This document shows positions 40,353-45,681 of a DNA stretch of 45,681 nt, piece after piece. Within the stretch, counting starts at the first letter, position 1, and every line of letters begins with the position of its first letter. The notes below the pieces were generated by a model. That model did not search any database and had not been told where the DNA came from. It saw only the letters and a list, made by a program, of their open reading frames with translations. The stretch spans positions 1 through 45,681 of the IMG/VR virus record IMGVR_UViG_3300049893_001145. One strand, written 5' to 3'. The DNA comes from a virus. Position numbers and translations under genes: made by a program.

Positions 40353-40478
40353 TCAACAAACGACATTTAAAATATATTTTCCGTCTTGATAATTTACCCA
40401 ATACGTTTTATTTTCTTTTCTTGCTTTTGCACATTCTTTTAAAAATTCATGAAAAAACTTAAAGTGTTTTGTTTTCAT
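40353..40478 (-). CDS. Hypothetical peptide, 41 aa
   Basis: Basic, aromatic peptide (MKTKHFKFFHEFLKECAKAR) ending in WVNYQDGKYILNVVC. AAAAGGTGACACT is its ribosome site. Similar in style to other tiny early proteins here (short helix plus beta hairpin). Confidence 0.5.
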   Translation of the reverse strand: MKTKHFKFFHEFLKECAKARKENKTYWVNYQDGKYILNVVC

Positions 40479-40591
40479 AGTGTCACCTTTTCGCACTTGC
40501 ATAAACTAAAAGCCCAATTTATACTTTTATATTCCTCATCTGTGCAAAAATTAACTTGTTTGGTTAATAAATTAGTAATTTTATACGTCAT
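40475..40591 (-). CDS. Hypothetical peptide, 38 aa
   Basis: MTYKITNLLTKQVNFCTDEE and an end containing LCKCEKVTL, whose last codons hold the ribosome site of the next gene. Overlaps by ATGA. Not recognised. Confidence 0.5.
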   Translation of the reverse strand: MTYKITNLLTKQVNFCTDEEYKSINWAFSLCKCEKVTL

Positions 40592-40749
40592 ATTGTCACC
40601 TTTTCGTAAACGTAAATTAAATAAGTGTTTTCGTCTAAATAAAAGTCATAATCTTTAAAGATTAAATTAAGGTTATCGTTACCAAACCACAATTTACTTT
40701 TTAATAAACAGCTGTTGCGTTTATTATGTTCATCTTTGTTTAATCTCAT
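40588..40749 (-). CDS. Hypothetical protein, 53 aa
   Basis: MRLNKDEHNKRNSCLLKSKL then FKDYDFYLDENTYLIYVYEKVTI, ending in the same EKVT(L/I) as the next gene because both stop codons overlap a conserved AAAAGGTGACA ribosome site. Not recognised. Confidence 0.5.
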   Translation of the reverse strand: MRLNKDEHNKRNSCLLKSKLWFGNDNLNLIFKDYDFYLDENTYLIYVYEKVTI

Positions 40750-41144
40750 TAAATCACCTCAGTATATGTTAAAATTTGGTTACGTTCAAAACTTAAATAG
40801 TGTTCCCATGATTTATATTTAAGTGGTGCTTTTCCTTTAAACCAATTTGGTTTAACTGTGTTTATGGTCTCATTAGCCCATTTTAGAAAATCAGTATAAA
40901 CGCCCTCAGTATATCCGCCATTAGTAAAACTTATTCGGAAACCTGTTCCGCTCTCAATATTGGCAATATGGCACGAAGAAAACGCCAAACCCCCGAAATA
41001 CTCAATTTGACAATAGCCTATCTTATTATCCTTTACAAAGTGAAAATAAGTAGTTTTGTTTATGTCGCCTACTATGTAAACCTTAAAGCCGTTTGCTTTA
41101 AGTTCATTCATGCAACTTATTAAAAGGTCATGGTCTCGAATCAT
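40749..41144 (-). CDS. Hypothetical protein, 131 aa
   Basis: Alpha/beta protein (NELKANGFKVYIVGDINKTT; TGFRISFTNGGYTEGVYTDF), with a pattern like small nucleic-acid or ligand-binding domains. Coupled to both neighbours. Not recognised. Confidence 0.6.
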   Translation of the reverse strand: MIRDHDLLISCMNELKANGFKVYIVGDINKTTYFHFVKDNKIGYCQIEYFGGLAFSSCHIANIESGTGFRISFTNGGYTEGVYTDFLKWANETINTVKPNWFKGKAPLKYKSWEHYLSFERNQILTYTEVI

Positions 41145-41449
41145 TTTCGCACCCCTCGTTTAAAGTAGCCGTTTCCGTTTGGTTTACGTGCTAATATATA
41201 GCCGTTATCTCTCATAAAATCAAGTATTGACATTCTGAGATTATTAAAAAAGACGTGCCCCTTATCTAAATTGGCTGTGTCTAAATACCTTAAAGAGTTG
41301 TAAACGTCATTAATACGCTTTACTACTTGCTTAAGTTCTGAACTTAAGCCCGCCTCACTACTTTTTAAGATTTTATCAGGGTTTTGTTTGGCTATTAGTT
41401 CACTTAAAGCCCAATAGTTATTTAAATTTAGTTTTTCGTTTGTTTTCAT
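41141..41449 (-). CDS. Hypothetical protein, 102 aa (winged-helix-like)
   Basis: Helical protein whose C-terminus (LDFMRDNGYILARKPNGNGY) looks like the recognition helix and wing of a small winged-helix domain. That would make it a candidate early regulator. The rest is not recognised. It is separated from the upstream genes by a hairpin-rich gap. Confidence 0.55.
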   Translation of the reverse strand: MKTNEKLNLNNYWALSELIAKQNPDKILKSSEAGLSSELKQVVKRINDVYNSLRYLDTANLDKGHVFFNNLRMSILDFMRDNGYILARKPNGNGYFKRGVRK

Positions 41450-41464
41450 GTTCTCATATACTCC

Positions 41465-41523
41465 AAGGGCTTATTTAAGCCCTTTTTTTAATTAATTTAA
41501 GTAAAGGGTAGCAAAGCCACCCT
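41465..41523. other. Two hairpins between early genes
   Basis: AAGGGCTTA/TAAGCCCTT (41465-41484) is a perfect nine-base stem with a two-base loop and is followed on the + strand by TTTTT. AGGGT-x-GC/GC-x-ACCCT (41505-41523) has a three-base loop. On the + strand the first would stop antisense transcripts coming from the right arm; on the - strand both could be processing sites. Confidence 0.5.
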
Positions 41524-41551
41524 AAAATAATTATGCTTTAAATCGCTTAAT

Positions 41552-41761
41552 TTAAGCCTTATTTGGCGTTTGTGTGAGTTTAGCCTTTATTTTTAGCTTT
41601 TCGGCGTTATACTCATTAAGCTTTTTTTGTACTTGTTCAATAATAAAATCACTTAAAAAATCGTCAGCAATCTCATTAAACAAGGCGTTTATTCTATCCC
41701 CGCACGTTTTACAGTTAATAAACTCACATTGGGGTTTGTCGCTTTTTTCTACTATTGACAT
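41552..41761 (-). CDS. Hypothetical protein with CxxC motif, 69 aa
   Basis: MSIVEKSDKPQCEFINCKTCGD near the N-terminus offers three Cys for a metal site; the rest is helical (FLSDFIIEQVQKKLNEYNAE). ATG 41761 follows from overlap with the upstream stop; the longer frame is rejected. Not recognised. Confidence 0.55.
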   Translation of the reverse strand: MSIVEKSDKPQCEFINCKTCGDRINALFNEIADDFLSDFIIEQVQKKLNEYNAEKLKIKAKLTQTPNKA

Positions 41762-41762
41762 T

Positions 41763-41963
41763 TTAAGCACCTCTAAATAATAAAAATAAAGCTTGTGTTG
41801 TTGCCTCGTCGCCCATACGTAAAGCATAATCAGACCATGCGTTTTTAACACCCATTTTTAAGGCTTGGTGTTGCTCTCGATAAAATAAGGCGTTGTTATA
41901 ATGCCCTTCAGCACTTATTAATAAATCGATTGCGTCTTTTGTTGTTTGTGTCGTTTGTTTCAT
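41763..41963 (-). CDS. First gene of the leftward early operon, 66 aa
   Basis: Helical protein (TTKDAIDLLISAEGHYNNAL; GDEATTQALFLLF) directly downstream of the strong TATA-like box at 42020-42029. GGGAGAAC is its ribosome site. As first early gene it may act in takeover of the host. Not recognised. Confidence 0.6.
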   Translation of the reverse strand: MKQTTQTTKDAIDLLISAEGHYNNALFYREQHQALKMGVKNAWSDYALRMGDEATTQALFLLFRGA

Positions 41964-42019
41964 ATTGTCATGTTCTCCCGTGGCTACTGTGCCACTGATA
42001 CACCCTTAAAGACACGTTG

Positions 42020-42029
42020 TATATATAAA
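42020..42029 (-). promoter_or_regulatory. Early promoter TATA-like box (TTTATATATA)
   Basis: On the - strand this reads GGTTTATATATAC, the archaeal TATA consensus. The centre of TTTATATA is ~63 bases from ATG 41963, so the leader is ~35 bases in an archaeal reading and would contain a GTGGC/GCCAC hairpin and the ribosome site GGGAGAAC. It differs from the late box, consistent with early, host-driven expression. Confidence 0.6.
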
Positions 42030-42449
42030 CCTTGTGAAACATAAGTACATATTCGTATGTTATTAAGCCACTTGTCGCCATTATCCCTTAATATCAATAC
42101 ATTTAGGCACTAAATAAACCTTAAAATAAATAGCACTGGACACAAGACAAAAGACCCAGTGCCTACTATTTTTTATGTGTGAGCGTGTCTTTTTCTCCTC
42201 GCCACAGCCTTAAGAAAACAACCTTATTTTAACCACACAACAACAAACCATAAACACACCCAAAACAGACCCGAAAAATAGGTCTTTTTTAGCCCTTTTT
42301 TACGCACAAATCACTTTTTTTTATACTTTTTTCATGCCCAAAACACCCTTAAATCAATAAATTCATTCCTTAACGCTAAACCTTAACTTATGTTTTATCT
42401 CATGTTTAATGTCGTGTTGTATGTCAAGTTATAACTTAAGCTTAGTCTG

Positions 42450-42500
42450 TAGGCTAGGTAAGAGCTAGGTTAGGTAAGAGCTAGGTAAGAGCTAGGTAAC
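42450..42500. repeat. Iterons: TAGGT repeated in 11-base phase
   Basis: TAGGT occurs at 42455, 42466, 42471, 42482 and 42493, mostly within GCTAGGTAAGA units. Steps of 11, 5, 11 and 11 bases put most copies on one face of the helix, as in binding arrays of replication initiators. Confidence 0.7.
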
Positions 42501-42507
42501 CCAGTGA

Positions 42508-42536
42508 TTAAAGTATAATATGTATATATACTTTAA
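42508..42536. repeat. AT-rich dyad TTAAAGTATA / TATACTTTAA
   Basis: Perfect ten-base inverted repeat with a nine-base AT-only spacer, eight bases after the iterons. It could be the unwinding or initiation point, or an operator. Confidence 0.65.
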
Positions 42537-42584
42537 TAACTAGGGAGCACGGGGAAAAAATAACAAATCAGTGGTAGAACTGGC

Positions 42585-42629
42585 TAGTTGTTAGTTGTTA
42601 ATAGTTGTTTGCGTTTACGAATAGTTGTT
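42585..42629. repeat. Short direct repeats TAGTTGTT (four copies)
   Basis: Copies at 42585, 42592, 42602 and 42622, with steps of 7, 10 and 20 bases. Related sequences occur at about 43139-43155. Possibly a second protein-binding array in the control region. Confidence 0.55.
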
Positions 42630-42900
42630 GATAACTAATAAGGGCGAATGTTAGCACATGAGCCAGTAGTTATTGAGTGTTTGCGTATTGTGTGTATCAT
42701 TATGCGCATATATGTGCAATATTATGCAATATCATGCAGTAGTGTGCATCACACAGTATGTTCTCCTCGCTATATGCAGTATGTGTCGTGCTGATGTATA
42801 TACTAAACAATATATTGCACTGCATCAAGTAGTCGCATCATCTCGTCGACAAAAGTATAAAGTTTCGAAATAAGCATTCTTTTCTTTTAACTTCTTGGGT

Positions 42901-42962
42901 GGGAGAGTCAGTTACGAATCAGTTTTTAGCAGGGAGAGTCAGTCACGAGTTATTTTTTAGGA
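42901..42962. repeat. Two 31-base tandem repeats with GGGAGAGTCAGT
   Basis: Units 42901-42931 and 42932-42962 begin with the same 12 bases and end in a T-run plus TAGCA or TAGGA; a truncated third unit (GTCACGGG) follows. Located between the iterons and the ribbon-helix-helix gene, they may be operators for that protein. Confidence 0.65.
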
Positions 42963-43032
42963 GTCACGGGTCCCCGGGCTCTTTTTCGCCGGAAATAAAT
43001 TTTTTGAGTTTCTCTTGAGTGTTAACAAACCG

Positions 43033-43050
43033 ATAGATATATAAATAAGT
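43033..43050 (+). promoter_or_regulatory. Second promoter-type motif (ATAGATATATAAATAAGT), rightward
   Basis: Identical over 18 bases to the - strand motif at 36891-36908. It is the last promoter-like site before the terminase operon and gives a leader of about 140-160 bases before ATG 43210. The leader holds no reading frame. Confidence 0.55.
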
Positions 43051-43209
43051 ATAGGTAAGAGAATAGATAAAGACGCATACAGCAAAAAACCTACACGCAA
43101 AATGTAAACAAAAAGGCGTCTTGTTATTTTTTCAGAATAGTTAGTTTTCAATAGTTGTGACCAGCTCATGTCAATAAACTGAGTATTTTTTAGTGGGAGA
43201 AGAAAGAAA

Positions 43210-43365
43210 ATGAGTGAAGATAAGAAAAGCCGTCATTCGGTGATTCCGGTTAGTGTTGTGATAAAGAATGAGTTGAATGAGTTAAGGGAGAAGTTAGGGA
43301 GTAAGTTACAAGGTCCTTTGAGTTATAATGCGTTAATGCGTTATTTGTTGGATAAAGTAAAGTAG
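43210..43365 (+). CDS. Ribbon-helix-helix-like DNA-binding protein, 51 aa
   Basis: MSEDKKSRHSVIPVSVVIKN supplies an N-terminal basic strand (SVIPVSVV), then a helix (ELNELREKLGSKL) and a second helix (SYNALMRYLLDKVK) in the arrangement of CopG/Arc-like dimers. GGGAGAAGAAAGAAA precedes ATG. First gene of the rightward arm, next to the tandem repeats, so it is a good candidate for the late-switch repressor or activator. It could also be a packaging accessory. Confidence 0.65.
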   Translation: MSEDKKSRHSVIPVSVVIKNELNELREKLGSKLQGPLSYNALMRYLLDKVK

Positions 43366-43366
43366 G

Positions 43367-44092
43367 ATGGATGAGAGAGAAAAGCCGAAGTATAGTTTTC
43401 ATCAACAGGGTGGAGACTTTCGTATGGCGGTTAATTATTTTTATAAGGGAGCGTTGGCTTATATGGGTTTACCGATTGAAGATGAGGACAATTTTTCTAG
43501 GTTCAACAAAATCGACACGATTTTTATTAAGAAGTATGGTTGTGTACGGTGCCCTCATCGTGGGACTGATTATTGTCCTTATGGCATTGGTGATGAGCGG
43601 ACGGTAAAAAGGACTCATGTGTTGACTCCTTGGGAGAAAGTTGTGAAAGAAATGCCAGAAAGTGATGAAAAGGTAATAATTGCGAGTGAGCATCGAGAAG
43701 GTATTTGTAAGGAACGTATCCGTGAGATGGGTTGGTTTACTAAGCAAGTTACGAGTATGAATGGTCTTTTATCGGAAAGAGCCGATAATATGCGTGATAT
43801 GCGTGATTTGAAGGAGAAAATGCAAAATATTGTGCGTTCGATTGAGAAGGAACCAGCTACGTTTAAGACGAGTGAAGGGGATGAGAAGGTCAAAACGGTG
43901 TTGGCACAGTATCAGGACACATTGAATAAGTATAATCAGTTTTTGGATAATGCGATAAATCAGCAGTTGAAGTATGAGGAGATAAAACAGCGGGATAGAG
44001 AAGGTCCAAAGACTATTGATGTTGCTGCGGTGGAGGCTCATATTAAGAAAACATTGAGTCAGAAGCCATTAGAGGAGAAAAAGTCTGAATGA
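43367..44092 (+). CDS. Probable terminase small subunit with zinc finger, 241 aa
   Basis: Located directly before the large subunit with an ATGA overlap. CVRCPHRGTDYC (about residues 58-69) is a zinc-binding knuckle. After ~130 the chain is a long coiled coil (NMRDMRDLKEKMQNIVRSI; YQDTLNKYNQFLDNAINQQL), the usual oligomer-forming part. No clear helix-turn-helix. Assigned by gene order and shape. Confidence 0.65.
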   Translation: MDEREKPKYSFHQQGGDFRMAVNYFYKGALAYMGLPIEDEDNFSRFNKIDTIFIKKYGCVRCPHRGTDYCPYGIGDERTVKRTHVLTPWEKVVKEMPESDEKVIIASEHREGICKERIREMGWFTKQVTSMNGLLSERADNMRDMRDLKEKMQNIVRSIEKEPATFKTSEGDEKVKTVLAQYQDTLNKYNQFLDNAINQQLKYEEIKQRDREGPKTIDVAAVEAHIKKTLSQKPLEEKKSE

Positions 44093-45627
44093 AGATAACT
44101 AGTGCAGAGTTAGTAGAAATCTTAAAAACGACTCCGGATGATAAGAAACCGGAGACATTACGTCATATTTTCTCATTTCCGGAGAATATCCCGGAATTTA
44201 GTCAATTTTTCTTTCCAGAGGTAATTTGTACGCCCGTGCCAGATTTTCATAAGGAATTGTATGCAGCGTATCATTCACATGAATCGGTGGCATTGGCAGC
44301 CCCGAGAGGTCACGCTAAGAGTTCCACGTTAGGATTAGTGTATTTGACGTGGGTTATCGTTAACGGGTTGGAGCAATACATCGTTTACGGTTCACAGAAT
44401 CATGCGAAGTCTATTCAGTTCATCACACCATTACGTGACACTTTTAAGAGAAATGATAGAATAAAGTTCGTTTATGGTAATTTGGATCCACAGACGGCAA
44501 AAGACGAAGATGGGAAGGACAGAGAAGATTGTATTGACGTAAATAACATTCGTGTTGAAGCAATATCGTTTGAGAAGAACTTGCGTGGTTTCAAGTATAA
44601 ATCGTTCCGTCCTAGCCTTATTTGTTTGGACGACATAGAATCTGATGAAAGAGTCATAAATCCGGAACTTCGTCAGAAAGATTTCGATAAATTGAACAAA
44701 ATCGTAATTCCGGCACTTTCTGTTACTGGCAGAATAGTTTTCATCGGAACAATCCTTCACACTCAAAGTTTACTTGCATCGAAGATAAAACAGTACAAAG
44801 GCAAGATTTACCGTGCTATTGACGAAAACGGGAATGTTCTTATGCCGTATTTGTATACGAAGGAAAAGTTGGCTAAGATTAAAGAAGAAATAGGTTCGAT
44901 GGCGTTTCAACAAGAATTCTTAAATGATCCGGTTGACAACGAATCTGCGGTAATTAAGTCGGAATGGGTAAAAGCTTGTTTTGATGCGACAGTATCGATG
45001 GAAGAATTGAGGGAGAAGAAAAATGGTCAGTTTGTTCAAGAGTATGAAACAGTGTGTGCCGGCGTGGACTTTGCCTTTTCGGAAAGGATTACGGCGGATA
45101 AATCGGCGTTTGTCACGCTGGGTAAACTCAACGACAAGTTCTACTTACTTTGGGGAGACACAAAACGCGGTCTTTCTGTATCCGAACAACTGGACTACAT
45201 ACGATTTGGTTGGAATTCGGTTATACGACACGACTGGATTGGTTTGGAAGAAAATAGCATCAAAGCGGTCAGCAAAGACCTCGACTCGATGCAACTCCCG
45301 CTCAAATTGTTCTGGACGGCAGCGCGCGATCCGAAGAAAGAACAGATGAGAGATATGATGCGTCAGACTGTTGGTAAGACAAATTTGATAAATCGTATTG
45401 CTGTAGCGTTTGAACATCAGAGATTTGTGATACCTTACAAGACGGAGAGCGACAGATTCTTTGCAGAAATGCTTTTGCAAGAATGTACGTCGTATTCCTT
45501 AATGAACGGGAAACTGGTAGAAAGTTCAGTTCACCCAGATATTCCAATAGCTTTAGGTTATGCGTTGGAATTAGTCAATTCTGCTAATAGTCCGATAATA
45601 AGCTGGTCGGATGGAGAAAAGTTATGA
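44089..45627 (+). CDS. terL: Terminase large subunit, 512 aa
   Basis: The packaging motor. Walker A APRGHAKSST (71-80) and Walker B LICLDDIE (177-184) define the ATPase, with GTILHT (220-225) as coupling motif. The RNase H-like nuclease domain has CAGVDFAF (Asp327), IGLEENS (Glu387/388) and HPDIPIAL (Asp484). Length and motif order are normal for the family. All motifs are intact. The end is repeated at the start of the window. Confidence 0.95.
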   Translation: MKITSAELVEILKTTPDDKKPETLRHIFSFPENIPEFSQFFFPEVICTPVPDFHKELYAAYHSHESVALAAPRGHAKSSTLGLVYLTWVIVNGLEQYIVYGSQNHAKSIQFITPLRDTFKRNDRIKFVYGNLDPQTAKDEDGKDREDCIDVNNIRVEAISFEKNLRGFKYKSFRPSLICLDDIESDERVINPELRQKDFDKLNKIVIPALSVTGRIVFIGTILHTQSLLASKIKQYKGKIYRAIDENGNVLMPYLYTKEKLAKIKEEIGSMAFQQEFLNDPVDNESAVIKSEWVKACFDATVSMEELREKKNGQFVQEYETVCAGVDFAFSERITADKSAFVTLGKLNDKFYLLWGDTKRGLSVSEQLDYIRFGWNSVIRHDWIGLEENSIKAVSKDLDSMQLPLKLFWTAARDPKKEQMRDMMRQTVGKTNLINRIAVAFEHQRFVIPYKTESDRFFAEMLLQECTSYSLMNGKLVESSVHPDIPIALGYALELVNSANSPIISWSDGEKL

Positions 45628-45681
45628 TAGACATAAAAAAAAGAAACGAGTCGTTGTTTAAAGAATTTGAGTTGGATGCAA
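45524..45681. repeat. Terminal direct repeat, right copy
   Basis: Repeats bases 1-158 with three silent differences. See left copy. The unique genome length is therefore about 45,523 bases if circular. Confidence 0.93.
45624..45681 (+). CDS. Start of the 87-aa hypothetical gene (repeat of 101-158)
   Basis: Same start as the gene at 101, cut by the end of the window. It overlaps the terminase stop by ATGA. Not an extra gene. Confidence 0.9.
   Translation, partial: MIDIKKRNESLFKEFELDA

Larger units (their letters stand above)
41964..43209. other. Gene-free control region between divergent arms (candidate origin)
   Basis: About 1.25 kb without a convincing gene. It holds the early promoter (42020), a hairpin GTGGC/GCCAC in its leader, iterons (42450-42500), an AT-rich dyad (42508-42536), four TAGTTGTT repeats (42585-42629), a TGCA-rich stretch (about 42700-42840), 31-base tandem repeats (42901-42962) and a rightward promoter motif (43033). 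Transcription leaves it in both directions. This is what an origin plus switch region looks like. Confidence 0.75.

Noticed and set aside
41465-41490. Rho-independent terminator for the leftward early operon
   Set aside because: The T-run follows the stem only on the + strand, while the genes lie on the - strand. It could stop antisense transcripts but is not the operon's own terminator.
43367-44092. Anti-parallel open frames across the small terminase gene (43469, 43615, 43769 on the - strand)
   Set aside because: They oppose a well-supported gene, have no ribosome sites and are hydrophobic-biased complements of coding sequence.
1-45681. Integrase, excisionase or attachment site suggesting a temperate virus
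   Set aside because: No tyrosine or serine recombinase motif was seen in any predicted protein and no tRNA-like attachment sequence was found. The ribbon-helix-helix protein alone is not evidence of lysogeny.

Overview
The window looks like one complete genome of an uncultured tailed virus (Caudoviricetes, HK97-type head, siphovirus-like tail with a short tape measure). The last 158 bases repeat the first 158 with three mismatches, so the contig closes into a circle of about 45.5 kb cut inside the terminase gene. That indicates a circularly permuted or terminally redundant molecule. The DNA is AT-rich. I recognise no integrase, no tRNA, no DNA polymerase family and no peptidoglycan hydrolase. 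The repeat-rich fibre genes resemble those of viruses from aquatic metagenomes (recollection, not checked).

The domain of the host is unresolved. A 14-base box of the type GAATACTTATAAAT occurs eight times at places where late transcription should start. At 3156 and 25043 the box centre lies 26-28 bases before an ATG with no clear Shine-Dalgarno sequence, which is what an archaeal TATA box and a leaderless mRNA would give. Many tiny zinc ribbons and the missing endolysin also suit an archaeal host. Against this, a near-canonical PEP-CTERM tail (a mainly bacterial sorting signal) is encoded at 22368-22562, and some leaders keep a Shine-Dalgarno that an archaeal start site would cut off. I lean slightly to archaea.

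Layout. (1) 43.2 kb, across the ends, to 21.9 kb, + strand: late morphogenesis genes. These are a ribbon-helix-helix protein, probable small terminase, large terminase, three small genes, portal, protease-scaffold, major capsid protein, three related small virion proteins, head-tail connectors, tail tube, tail chaperones with a -1 frameshift, tape measure, tail-tip proteins, a transglutaminase-like protease, a non-coding RNA-like region (16.2-16.67 kb), a collagen-like fibre and two six-repeat propeller-like proteins. (2) 25.04-21.93 kb, - strand: a second late operon behind the same promoter box, with a coiled-coil membrane protein, a holin-like protein, a virion-like protein, a metallophosphoesterase, the PEP-CTERM protein and a PD-(D/E)XK nuclease. 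(3) 32-25 kb, - strand: three glycosyltransferases among small unknown and zinc-ribbon genes. (4) 36-30.6 kb, - strand: replication genes (possible ssDNA-binding protein, AAA-like ATPase, HNH nuclease, prim-pol with CHC2 zinc finger). (5) 42-36 kb, - strand: about 25 tiny early genes, mostly overlapping by ATGA and preceded by AAGGTGA-type ribosome sites. (6) 41.96-43.21 kb: a gene-free control region between the divergent arms with iterons, a dyad, short repeats and 31-base tandem repeats. It is the best candidate for the replication origin and early/late switch.

In use, early leftward transcription from about 42.0 kb would make the small early proteins and the replication module. The 14-base box would later turn on both the rightward structural arm and the leftward 25.04 kb operon.
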